A stretch of 64,000 nt of DNA from contig NC_007908.1 in the NCBI RefSeq assembly GCF_000013605.1, positions 1,054,001 through 1,118,000 of the forward strand, given 5' to 3'. Under the pieces are notes generated by a model. That model was given only the letters and a program-made list of their open reading frames with translations. It had not been told where the DNA came from and made no database searches. Below are positions 10,439 to 18,748 of this stretch, one piece after another. The position numbers and the translations under genes were made by a program. Source of the stretch: Rhodoferax ferrireducens T118. GTDB lineage: Bacteria > Pseudomonadota > Gammaproteobacteria > Burkholderiales > Burkholderiaceae_C. Position 1 is the stretch's first letter, and every line of letters starts with the position of its first letter.

Positions 10439-11313
10439 ACTACGAAACTATCAACTGCGCCATCGTCGACCACGTTTTGACAATGACGCTCAACCGGCCC
10501 GATCACTTGAACGCCTTCACCGTGGAAATGGCAGACGAACTTGTCCACGCTTTCCAAAGTGCCAGCGACAACGACGCCGTGCGTGTCATCGTTGTGACCG
10601 GCGCCGGCCGCGCGTTTTGCGCGGGCATGGACCTGGCCGCTAACGCTGACAACGTCTTTGGCCTTAACGAAGCGCTTGCTCCGACGATGCGTGACATGGA
10701 CGAGCGCCTGCACGATCCTGAGATCGTCAGCGGCGTGCGCGACACGGGTGGCCGGGTGACACTGGCGATCTTCGACTGCGCCAAACCGGTCATCGCTGCG
10801 GTCAATGGCGTCGCCGTCGGCGTCGGCGCCACGATGACGCTGGCAATGGACATCCGGCTGGCTTCCGAGCATGCCCGTTTCGGCTTTGTCTTCGGCAAGA
10901 TCGGTATCGTCCCGGATGCCTGCTCAAGCTGGTTTCTGCCGAAAATTGTCGGCCTCGCCAAAGCCCTGAAGTGGACTTACTCTGGCGAGATACTGGACGC
11001 GAAGGCGGCCCTCGATGGTGGACTGGTTGAAGAGATCGTACCCGCCGAGCGTTTGCTGGCGCGCGCATACGACCTGGCGCGCGTCATGGTGACCGAACGC
11101 TCGCCGGCGTCCACCGCGCTGATTCGCCAGATGATGTATCGCAATTCTGGGATGCCGCATCCTTTGCATGCGCACAAGGTCGAATCATTGGCGATGTTCC
11201 ACGTGAGCCAGCGCGATGGCAGGGAGGGGGTTGCTTCGTTCATTGCCAAACGTCCACCTCAGTTCAGCGAGCCGGCATCGGCGGTGAAACAGTTCAACGT
11301 CTGGTGGGACTAA
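10435..11313 (+). CDS. Enoyl-CoA hydratase/isomerase (crotonase) family protein 3
   Basis: 292-residue crotonase, about 25 residues longer than its neighbour. Seen: GAGRAFCAGMDLAANADN, VNGVAVGVGATMTLAMDI and KIGIVPDACSSWFLPKIVG. It also carries Asp in the VPD motif and lacks the first classical glutamate in the GVGATMTL segment. An insertion (about residues 70-105, FGLNEALAPTMRDMDERLHD) lies in the loop that normally shapes the acyl pocket. Its stop is the last of the first operon half; 302 bp of non-coding DNA follow. Confidence 0.9.
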   Translation: MNYETINCAIVDHVLTMTLNRPDHLNAFTVEMADELVHAFQSASDNDAVRVIVVTGAGRAFCAGMDLAANADNVFGLNEALAPTMRDMDERLHDPEIVSGVRDTGGRVTLAIFDCAKPVIAAVNGVAVGVGATMTLAMDIRLASEHARFGFVFGKIGIVPDACSSWFLPKIVGLAKALKWTYSGEILDAKAALDGGLVEEIVPAERLLARAYDLARVMVTERSPASTALIRQMMYRNSGMPHPLHAHKVESLAMFHVSQRDGREGVASFIAKRPPQFSEPASAVKQFNVWWD

Positions 11314-11615
11314 CCAATGCCCGAGATCTTTCTTATTGGAACATTCACGTTTCCTGTTGCAGTCCTGTGCTGGCAACCATGTGCTTTTGTCTGTGTCGAC
11401 TGTTTGCTGATGATGGGGTCAGGCGCGAATGCAAGGGGTAGAGCTTCACCGCCCGTCGATGTCGCCAACGTGTCAAGGGCTACGGGTAAGCCCTGAATGC
11501 TTCGCGTCCGATGCTGTCTATCATGGCTGCATAAACTTTCAAAAGTCGAATAGTTACTCAGAAGTAACTTTCTTGTGTCAGAGAGAAATATCTAAATATT
11601 CTTGGGAATAGATGT
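11314..11615. other. Intergenic region upstream of the TetR-ligase fusion
   Basis: 302 bp without a credible gene. It becomes AT-rich in its last 100 bases, consistent with a promoter for the fusion gene, and contains the perfect inverted repeat described separately at 11552-11569. I cannot assign -35/-10 boxes with confidence. Confidence 0.6.
11552..11569. promoter_or_regulatory. Candidate operator: perfect inverted repeat upstream of the TetR-ligase fusion
   Basis: AGTTACT, four bases, then AGTAACT: a perfect 7+7 palindrome in AT-rich DNA, 46 bp before the GTG start of the fusion gene. TetR-family regulators usually bind short palindromes overlapping their own promoter, so this is the best candidate site for the protein encoded downstream. 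Binding is inferred. Confidence 0.5.
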
Positions 11616-13949
11616 GTGCAAAATGTTGTCGGTAAGATGATTACTGAGGTGGTGGTTTCCCCGTGGAAATCAAAACAGGACCGCCGTCAGGGCCGTAGCG
11701 TCAAGAAGGATGCGGTGCTGCTCGCGGCTGCGCGCCTGTTCAATGAGCGGGGATTCGCGGGCACATCCCTTGACGACATTGCGCAAAGCCTGAATGTCAC
11801 CAAACCGACGCTCTACTACTACATTGAAAACAAGGAGCAGGTGCTTTTCGAGTGCGTCAAGCGTGGTTTGGAAGTCTTGCGCGAAAGCATCCGTGCGGCA
11901 ACCCAACACGGTCTGCAGGCCCGTGATTGCCTGCGCATTGCCATGGAGAACTATGCCGAGGTCGTCACCAGCGATTTCGGACTCTGTGTCATCAGGGTCG
12001 GGGAAGATCCACTGTCGGAAGCGAAGCGACAGGAGATGCGTGCGCTCAAGCGCGAAATCGATGCTGAATTTCACCAACTCATTGAACAGGGCATGGATGA
12101 AGGCTGGATTGCCCAGGGCGATTCGAAAATCGCATCGTTCACCGTGGTCGGTGCTCTGAGCGGCATTGGCCGCTGGTATCGACCCGGCGTGCATGGGGCA
12201 CGCAGCTTGCAGGAGGCGGTGCAGCATTGCATTGAAATGCTGATGCATGGTGCGTTGAACATGCCAACCCATGCGGACAGCGCCGCCTTGGATGGCGCGG
12301 TGGCGCCGAACTTTCAGCAACTGGGCGCTGAGCGCCAGTTGATGGAAGCTGCCATGCCACAGATCAGAAGGGAACTTCATTCTGGCGGTCGCATGATCCG
12401 TTGCTTCTATCAGCGCCCCTCGACCATTGCGGAAATGTTGATCGTCGCATTGGAGCAAAACCCGGACGGGGAGGCGCTGGTCGTCAGTGGACTGCACCTT
12501 ACCTGGCGCGAGCTTTACACCGCGGCCACCCGGTGCGCCGCCGGCTTGTCCGGGCGGGGCGTCGCACCTGGCGAACGGGTGGCAATGTTCATGGCCAATT
12601 GCAGCGAATTTGTGATTGCGACCTATGCCTGTGCCTGGATTGGTGCGGTGGTCGTCCCCATCAACGCCCGGGCACGGACACCGGAAGTCCAGTACATCCT
12701 GGAAGACTCGGGCGCTACCGTCTTGTTGTGTGCTTCCGACTTGGCGCAAATGGTTCCTGCCACGGCTGCGGTGCCAGGCCTGATGCATCGGTTTGTTGCG
12801 GGCCCGACGGTTGCGGCGCCGTTTGAATCCTTCTCCGTGCTGATGCAGGAGTCGCCGCTCGCCACACCCACGATGCGACAGGAAGAAGATCTTGCAGCCT
12901 TGCTCTACACCTCGGGAACGACCGGCAAGCCCAAGGGCGCGATGCTGAGCCATCTGAATATCGTGCACTCGGCCATGAACTTCGCCTTGACGATGCAGCT
13001 CACGAATCAGGACCGAAGCATGCTGGCGGTGCCCATGAATCACGTCACAGGATTGGTCGGCCAGCTCTACACCATGCTTTACTGCCAAGGCTGCGTCGTG
13101 GTCATGCCGCAGTTCAAGGCGCTGGAGTTTGCGCGACTTGCTGCGCTTGAAAGAATCACACACACGGTGATGGTGCCGGCCATGTACAACCTGTGCTTGT
13201 TGCTGCCGGGCCTGGCTGATCATGATCTGAGTCGGTGGCGCATTGGTGCTTTTGGCGGTTCGCCGATGCCACCTGCCAGCATCGAGGCGCTTGCACGCAA
13301 GTTGCCGACGTTGGCTCTGATGAATGCTTATGGCGCGACCGAGACCTCTTCCCCGGCCGCCATCATGCCGGCAGACATGACCAATGGCCGGACCGACAGC
13401 GTCGGCATCACAGTGCCTTGCGGTGAAATTTGCGTTGTCGACGAGACCGGTTGTGAAATGCCACACGGAAAAATCGGTGAGCTTTGGATCAAAGGGCCGA
13501 TGGTTGTCGGCGGCTATTGGAACAATCCTGAAGCCACTGCCACGGAATTTTGCGATGGCTATTGGCGCTCGGGTGATATTGGAACAATGGATACGCAGGG
13601 TTTCGTTCGCATCCTGGACCGCAAGAAGGATGTCATCAACCGCGGCGGTTACAAGGTGTTTTGTGCGGAAGTCGAGAACTTGTTGGCACAGCACAGCGCG
13701 GTCATTGAGTCCGCGGTTGTCGGTGTCCCCTGCTCGGTGCTGGGGGAGCGTGTGCACGCATTTGTCTGCGTATCGGTGCTGGATGATTCGACGCAGGCGC
13801 AGGCGTTTCAGGCGCTGTGCAGCGCGGAGCTGAGTGACTACAAGGTTCCGGAAACCTGGACGATTGGCACCGATCCGCTTCCGCGCAACCCGAACGGGAA
13901 GGTCATGAAACGTGAATTGCGTCGTTCCATGCACGCGGCACTGACCTGA
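11616..13949 (+). CDS. TetR-family regulator fused to an acyl-CoA ligase (single 777-residue protein)
   Basis: One uninterrupted frame encodes two normally separate proteins. Residues about 28-80 are a TetR DNA-binding domain (AAARLFNERGFAGTSLDDIA, then NVTKPTLYYYIENKEQVLF), followed to about residue 215 by a helical TetR-type ligand domain. From about residue 250 to the end there is a complete AMP-dependent acyl-CoA ligase with P-loop YTSGTTGKPKGAMLSH (near 432), YGATETSSP, GFVRILDRKKDVINRGGYK and the catalytic-lysine motif RNPNGKVMKRELRR. The ligase half is closely similar to the ligase at 18745. The start is GTG 11616 or ATG 11637. It could sense the substrate or product of its own ligase; that is inference. 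Confidence 0.88.
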   Translation: MQNVVGKMITEVVVSPWKSKQDRRQGRSVKKDAVLLAAARLFNERGFAGTSLDDIAQSLNVTKPTLYYYIENKEQVLFECVKRGLEVLRESIRAATQHGLQARDCLRIAMENYAEVVTSDFGLCVIRVGEDPLSEAKRQEMRALKREIDAEFHQLIEQGMDEGWIAQGDSKIASFTVVGALSGIGRWYRPGVHGARSLQEAVQHCIEMLMHGALNMPTHADSAALDGAVAPNFQQLGAERQLMEAAMPQIRRELHSGGRMIRCFYQRPSTIAEMLIVALEQNPDGEALVVSGLHLTWRELYTAATRCAAGLSGRGVAPGERVAMFMANCSEFVIATYACAWIGAVVVPINARARTPEVQYILEDSGATVLLCASDLAQMVPATAAVPGLMHRFVAGPTVAAPFESFSVLMQESPLATPTMRQEEDLAALLYTSGTTGKPKGAMLSHLNIVHSAMNFALTMQLTNQDRSMLAVPMNHVTGLVGQLYTMLYCQGCVVVMPQFKALEFARLAALERITHTVMVPAMYNLCLLLPGLADHDLSRWRIGAFGGSPMPPASIEALARKLPTLALMNAYGATETSSPAAIMPADMTNGRTDSVGITVPCGEICVVDETGCEMPHGKIGELWIKGPMVVGGYWNNPEATATEFCDGYWRSGDIGTMDTQGFVRILDRKKDVINRGGYKVFCAEVENLLAQHSAVIESAVVGVPCSVLGERVHAFVCVSVLDDSTQAQAFQALCSAELSDYKVPETWTIGTDPLPRNPNGKVMKRELRRSMHAALT

Positions 13950-14018
13950 AGAGATTCAACATGAACAGGATTCAGGCTTTGTGCCGCGGCCAGTGGCGAC
14001 GAAAAAGAGCAGGTATGC

Positions 14019-14040
14019 ATCCGTAAATTGAATGACGGAT
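14019..14040. promoter_or_regulatory. Short inverted repeat before the second transporter operon
   Basis: ATCCGT and ACGGAT, separated by ten bases, lie between the fusion gene and the second binding-protein gene. It is a possible regulator site or mRNA structure, but a six-base arm is weak evidence. Confidence 0.25.
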
Positions 14041-14093
14041 CATTAATGGTGGTGCGCGAGCGCTTTTTAAAAATCAACTGAAGGAGACTAGAC

Positions 14094-15410
14094 ATGATTT
14101 CATCCAAACTGATAGGCAAGACTCGCGGGGGCCTGGTCAGCATGCTGGCGGCTGCGAGCCTGCTGACATTGGCCGGCGCAGCGCAGGCCCAGGAGACATT
14201 CAAGCTCGGCGTTGTGACCTTCCTGTCGGGCCCGGCTGCCGAGAGTTTCGGCATGCCTGCCGCCAATGCCGCCAAGCTCATGGTCGAGCAGTTCAACAAG
14301 GCCGCAGCACCAGCTCCGTACAACAAGGTTGGTTTTGGCGGCATGAAGATTGAAATGGTTCTCGTCGACGAGAACGGTGGTGGCGCAAAACAGGTGCAGG
14401 AGCTGCGCAATCTGTACCAGCGCGAAAACGTTGACGCGGTGATTGGCTACGTTGGCTCGGGCGATTGCCTGGCCGTGGCGCCGGTCGCTGACGAACTCAA
14501 GAAATTCCTCGTCTTGTTCGATTGCGGGTCACCGCGGATTTTTGAGGACGCCAGTCCGAAGTACGTTTTCCGGACGGCCTCGCACGCCGCCATGGACAAC
14601 GTGTCACTGGTGCGCTATCTTAAATCCCACAACGTCAAAGTCAACACCATGAACCTGATCAATCAGGATTACGCGTGGGGGCAGGATTCACGCGGGGATT
14701 TCCTGGCCAGTATGGCGAACGTCTATCCCCAGGCAAAAATGGGTGCGGATCTGTTGCCCAAGTTTGGCGCCGGCCAATACGGGACCGAGGTCTCGGTACT
14801 CGGGGGCAAGCAGGCTGACATCACCTATTCCAGCCTGTGGGGCGGTGACTTGCAAGGCTTCCTGTTGCAGGGTGCAGCGCGCGGCCTGTTCAAGGATACA
14901 ACCCTGGTCCTGAGCGCGGCAGATCACGTTTTGCCGGGCTTGCTCGACAAGATGCCTGACGGTTCGATCATCGGCGCGCGCGGCGCTTACGGCATTCTGT
15001 CGGCCAAGAGCCCTATCAATGACTGGTTTCAGGCCAGCTACCAGTCCATGCACAAGGTGCTTCCGGTGCAGGCCGGCTATCGTATGACGCAAGCGTTCAT
15101 GGGCGTGAAGCTGGCAGTCGAGACTGCAATGGCCAAGAACGGCGGCAAGAAGCCCTCTCCGGAACAGATTTCTGATGCCCTGCGCAACTCGACATTCGAG
15201 ACCCCCGGCGGACAGATTCGCATGGCCCTCGGTGATGGCCATCAGGCCATTCAGGGCACTGCCATTGGCAGGACGAGATACGACGCTGCCAGCAAGCGCG
15301 TGCTGGCGGTCGACGTGCAGACCTTTGGCGCTGAATGCGTCAATCCACCCGCAAACATGAAGAGCATGGATTGGATCAAGGCCGGCTTTCCCGGCGCCAA
15401 ATGCAACTAA
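14094..15410 (+). CDS. HAAT ABC transporter periplasmic substrate-binding protein, system 2
   Basis: Periplasmic receptor of the second importer, 438 residues, LivK-like fold. The signal peptide runs to about residue 32 (hydrophobic core SMLAAASLLTLAGAAQA). The mature start ETFKLGVVTFLSGPAAESFG is typical. A GAAGGAGA ribosome site lies just before the ATG. It starts a tight run of seven genes ending in the acyl-CoA dehydrogenase. It is not a close copy of the system 1 receptor, so the two transporters probably take different ligands or were recruited separately. Confidence 0.92.
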   Translation: MISSKLIGKTRGGLVSMLAAASLLTLAGAAQAQETFKLGVVTFLSGPAAESFGMPAANAAKLMVEQFNKAAAPAPYNKVGFGGMKIEMVLVDENGGGAKQVQELRNLYQRENVDAVIGYVGSGDCLAVAPVADELKKFLVLFDCGSPRIFEDASPKYVFRTASHAAMDNVSLVRYLKSHNVKVNTMNLINQDYAWGQDSRGDFLASMANVYPQAKMGADLLPKFGAGQYGTEVSVLGGKQADITYSSLWGGDLQGFLLQGAARGLFKDTTLVLSAADHVLPGLLDKMPDGSIIGARGAYGILSAKSPINDWFQASYQSMHKVLPVQAGYRMTQAFMGVKLAVETAMAKNGGKKPSPEQISDALRNSTFETPGGQIRMALGDGHQAIQGTAIGRTRYDAASKRVLAVDVQTFGAECVNPPANMKSMDWIKAGFPGAKCN

Positions 15411-15451
15411 GCATGAGGTCTTTTTTCAACGCGTACTGAAGGATTGCTGCC

Positions 15452-16348
15452 GTGCAAATTGTCTTTCCAATCGTCATTGATGCGGTTGCCTACGCATCAT
15501 GGCTGTTCATTGTGTCATTGGGCATGACACTCGTGTTTGGGGTTCTCAAGATCCTGAATATGGCGCACGGCAGCGTGTATGCCATCGGGGCCTACGCTGC
15601 GGCCACGGCCGTGGCTTTGGCCGCGGCGCTTGGCCTGCCGCCGGCCTTTTCCCTCGTCGCCATGCTGCTGTCAGCGGTGGCAGTGGCAGTGACGGTGGGT
15701 CCGCTGCTTGAGCGCGGCCTGCTGGCGCGCTATTACGGTCGTGATGAAGTGGTTCTTCTCTTGGTCACGTACGCCTTATTTCTCATGCTGGAGGACGTTA
15801 CGAAGCTGATCTGGGGCGTCAATCCCTACTATGTTTCGGAACCGGCTCAGCTATTCGGGAATGTCCTGTTTGCTGGTATGCGCATCGGCGGTTATGACCT
15901 GTTTCTCATGGTACTCGCTGCGGTTTGCGGCCTGATCACATGGTACGTCCTGAACCGAACCACCAGTGGAAAAATCGTTCTGGCTGTCATTCACAACCCG
16001 GAAATGAGTGCCAGCATGGGTGTCAATATCCAGCGCGTTTATGTTGTCGCCTTCACGGTCGGTGTCTTTCTGGCCGCGCTCGGCGGCGCCTTCACGGCGC
16101 CCATGATCTCGGTCCAGCCGGGACTCTCGGTCAGCGTCATCATCATCAGTTTCGCGGTGGTCATCATTGGTGGCCTGGGCAGTATCCAGGGCGCAGCCGT
16201 GGGCGCGCTGGTCGTCGGCGTTGCGCGTTCCCTGGCCGTTCACCTGCTGCCCGAGATCGAGCTCTTCAGCATTTACCTGGTGATGGCGGCAGTGCTGATC
16301 TTTCGCCCTGAAGGATTGTTCCAGAGTGTCAAGGCGAGGTTAATCTGA
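15452..16348 (+). CDS. LivH-type HAAT ABC transporter permease, system 2
   Basis: 298-residue inner-membrane permease starting with GTG at 15452, preceded by an AAGGA ribosome site. Seen: SLGMTLVFGVLKILNMAHGS (LivH hallmark), several hydrophobic helices, and the C-terminal AAVLIFRPEGLFQ. Its TGA overlaps the ATG of the next permease by one base, so the two membrane subunits are translated together. It complements the LivM-type protein, two ATPases and the receptor of the same cluster to make a complete importer. Confidence 0.92.
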   Translation: MQIVFPIVIDAVAYASWLFIVSLGMTLVFGVLKILNMAHGSVYAIGAYAAATAVALAAALGLPPAFSLVAMLLSAVAVAVTVGPLLERGLLARYYGRDEVVLLLVTYALFLMLEDVTKLIWGVNPYYVSEPAQLFGNVLFAGMRIGGYDLFLMVLAAVCGLITWYVLNRTTSGKIVLAVIHNPEMSASMGVNIQRVYVVAFTVGVFLAALGGAFTAPMISVQPGLSVSVIIISFAVVIIGGLGSIQGAAVGALVVGVARSLAVHLLPEIELFSIYLVMAAVLIFRPEGLFQSVKARLI

Positions 16349-17331
16349 TGAGTGCCACAAAATCGTTTCAGATGGCCGTCGTTGCCGCCGTCGTTCTCCT
16401 TCTTGCTGGCCAGCTGGCACCGACTTGGCTGCAGTTTCTTGTCACCATGTCAGCTTCGAATGGTCTGGCGGTATTGGGCATTGTTGTCCTGATGCGCGGC
16501 GGTGGCGCCACCTTCGGGCAGGGCATGTTCTTTGCGCTGGGTGCTTATGCCGCGGCGCTGGCGCCGACGCTGTTGGGCGTGCAGGATGCAGTCCTGCGTA
16601 TTTTTCTCGGGACGCTGGTTGCGGGCCTGATTGGCGCCATCTGCGCCCCGTTGCTGGTTCGCTACCGGGGGATCTTCTTTGCCATGCTGACCCTGGCCCT
16701 GTCAATGGTCATGTTCGGCCTGCTCTCCAAGTCGTCGGCATTGGGCGGTTCCGACGGCATCAACATCGTCAAGCCGACCGTGCTGGGCATGGCGCTTCAT
16801 AGCGGGAACGCGGAATATGTGCTGTATTGCCTGACCGTCGTCGTCTCGGTTGCGGCCGGCTGGCTGGTCTCTGTGTACTGGAATTCTGCGGCGGGTCTGA
16901 TGGCCCTGGCGGTCCGCGGCAATCCATTGCGCGTTGAATACCTGGGTGCCTCGGCCCGCCGCTCGTTGGGAACGAGCTTCGTTATCTGCGCCTTGCTGGG
17001 TGGCGCCAGTGGGTCCATCACAGCGCAGGCGCTGGGCCATGTCGAACCCAATTTTGCCAACTGGACTACCTCGGGCGAGTTGGTCTTTGTGGCGGTATTG
17101 GCTGGCTACCGGCGTGTCCCAGCGGTTTTTGCCGCGTCGCTTCTGCTAGAGATCGTGCGCTCATTTTCGAATCTCTATTTCCCGAACACGTGGCAGTTGG
17201 CGCTGGGCACGTTCATGCTGCTGGTCATCATGTTCCGTCCTGAAGGTCTGGGCTCATTGTGGCCCGCGTCTGGCAGGCGCAAGGCGGAACCCGCCCTGGC
17301 TGTTCCTTCTGTGACAGGGGGGCAGTCATGA
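16348..17331 (+). CDS. LivM-type HAAT ABC transporter permease, system 2
   Basis: 327-residue permease with about nine hydrophobic segments. LivM features seen: GGGATFGQGMFFALGAYAAA, LLVRYRGIFFAMLTLALSM and the coupling loop AAGLMALAVRGNPLRVEYLG. The C-terminus (after MFRPEGLGSLW) has about 30 extra polar residues. The stop overlaps the ATPase start at 17328 (ATGA). Confidence 0.92.
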   Translation: MSATKSFQMAVVAAVVLLLAGQLAPTWLQFLVTMSASNGLAVLGIVVLMRGGGATFGQGMFFALGAYAAALAPTLLGVQDAVLRIFLGTLVAGLIGAICAPLLVRYRGIFFAMLTLALSMVMFGLLSKSSALGGSDGINIVKPTVLGMALHSGNAEYVLYCLTVVVSVAAGWLVSVYWNSAAGLMALAVRGNPLRVEYLGASARRSLGTSFVICALLGGASGSITAQALGHVEPNFANWTTSGELVFVAVLAGYRRVPAVFAASLLLEIVRSFSNLYFPNTWQLALGTFMLLVIMFRPEGLGSLWPASGRRKAEPALAVPSVTGGQS

Positions 17332-18077
17332 ACAAGCCCCTGCTTTCTGCCCGTGGCCTAAGGAAGCGTTTCGGGGCTGTTGTGGCGGCCGACGACATCT
17401 GTATCGATATTCCGGCCGGCCAGCGACTCAGTGTGATTGGCAGCAATGGTGCTGGCAAGACAACCTTTGTGAACATGGTCACCGGTTATCTGAAGCCCGA
17501 TGCCGGCCAGATCTTGCTCAATGAGCATGACATCACACACTTGTCGCACCAGTCGATTGCCGGCATGGGTATCTGCCGGTCCTTCCAGATTCCCATGCTG
17601 TGCCTGGAACTGACGGCGCTGGAGAACCTGCTGGTGGCTGTTGCTGCCTCGGAGAATCGGCAATCTCTTTGGCAACCGGCCGACAGTCCTGCGGCGCGCG
17701 AGCGCGCGCAGGCCCTGCTCGAAAAATTTCAACTTCAGGCCTATGCGAGTCGGCCGGTGATGCAACTGGCGGGCGGCGTCAGAAAATTACTGGACATCGC
17801 AATGGCACTGGCACGGCGACCGAAGCTGTTGCTGCTCGACGAGCCGACCTCCGGTGTCAGCGCCGACGAGAAATTTCCGACCATGGAACGGGTCATGGGC
17901 GCCATGCAAGACGAGGCCGTAACGATTCTGTTCGTTGAACACGACATGGAAATCGTCGCGAATTTCTCCGAGCGGGTCATCGCCTTCTACAGCGGTCGTG
18001 TTATCGCGGATAGTTCGCCGGCCGAGGTGATGGCCAATCAGGATGTGCGCAATTACGTCACAGGAGGCGCCCAATGA
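17328..18077 (+). CDS. LivG-type HAAT ABC transporter ATPase, system 2
   Basis: 249 residues from the ATG at 17328. The frame is open back to a GTG at 17259, but that overlap would be 70 bases inside livM and lacks ATPase-like sequence. Walker A GSNGAGKTT, Walker B LLLLDEPTSGV and H-loop LFVEHDMEIV are intact. The signature segment is LAGGVRKLLDIAMALA, an unusual LSGGQ equivalent (AGGVR) but in the expected place. Coupled by ATGA overlaps on both sides. Confidence 0.92.
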   Translation: MNKPLLSARGLRKRFGAVVAADDICIDIPAGQRLSVIGSNGAGKTTFVNMVTGYLKPDAGQILLNEHDITHLSHQSIAGMGICRSFQIPMLCLELTALENLLVAVAASENRQSLWQPADSPAARERAQALLEKFQLQAYASRPVMQLAGGVRKLLDIAMALARRPKLLLLDEPTSGVSADEKFPTMERVMGAMQDEAVTILFVEHDMEIVANFSERVIAFYSGRVIADSSPAEVMANQDVRNYVTGGAQ

Positions 18078-18748
18078 GCGAGCTACTGTTATCGGCATCT
18101 CACCTTGCCGTGAACATTCAGTTGATGCCCGCGCTGCGCGATCTCAACGTGCAGATTCGCGAAGGCGAAATGGTCGGCTTGATGGGACGCAATGGCGCGG
18201 GCAAGACAACTTTCATGCGGACCGTGATGGGGCATCTGCCGCCCACTTCGGGCCGCATCGAGTTTCGCGGCGAGAGCCTGGACCAGCATGCACGGCATGA
18301 GCGGGCTGCGTTGGGCATCGGCTACATGCCGGAAGATCGCGGGCTGGTGCCGCAATTGACGGTGGAAGAAAACATTCTGCTGCCGATCTGGGTCAGCAAG
18401 ACGCTGAACCGTGAAGATCGTTTGGCCTTTGTCTACGGCCTGATGCCCGAGGTTGCGGACATGCGGGCCCGGCGCGCGCTGCAACTCTCCGGCGGGCAGC
18501 AAAAACTGGTGGCACTGTGCCGCGCATTGGCAGTGGGTACGCGCCTGCTGCTGCTGGACGAACCCTTCGAGGGCGTGGCGCCAGCCTTGTCGATGCGTTT
18601 GGCCGATGTCATTCACCAACTTAAAGGTTCAAAATTGGCTGTCTTGATTTCCCAGTCCGATGTCAATCATTCCGGCAACCTCTTTGACCATAGTTTTGTC
18701 ATTGAACGCGGCGCCAATTCAGTCGTCGAAGCGCAGGAGGTCGCATGA
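18074..18748 (+). CDS. LivF-type HAAT ABC transporter ATPase, system 2
   Basis: 224 residues. Walker A GRNGAGKTT, signature LQLSGGQQKLVALCRALA, Walker B LLLLDEPFEGVAP are present. The H-loop region reads LAVLISQSDVNHS: the conserved His of the VEQN/VEHN position is not in its normal place, so ATPase switching may depend mainly on the LivG partner. It is shorter at the C-terminus than LivF of system 1. ATGA overlap with the ligase downstream suggests transporter and activating enzyme are made together. Confidence 0.9.
   Translation: MSELLLSASHLAVNIQLMPALRDLNVQIREGEMVGLMGRNGAGKTTFMRTVMGHLPPTSGRIEFRGESLDQHARHERAALGIGYMPEDRGLVPQLTVEENILLPIWVSKTLNREDRLAFVYGLMPEVADMRARRALQLSGGQQKLVALCRALAVGTRLLLLDEPFEGVAPALSMRLADVIHQLKGSKLAVLISQSDVNHSGNLFDHSFVIERGANSVVEAQEVA

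Noticed and set aside
11670..13934. 754-residue open frame antisense to the TetR-ligase fusion
   Set aside because: Translation is His/Arg-rich with no domain; it arises from codon bias of the real gene on the plus strand.
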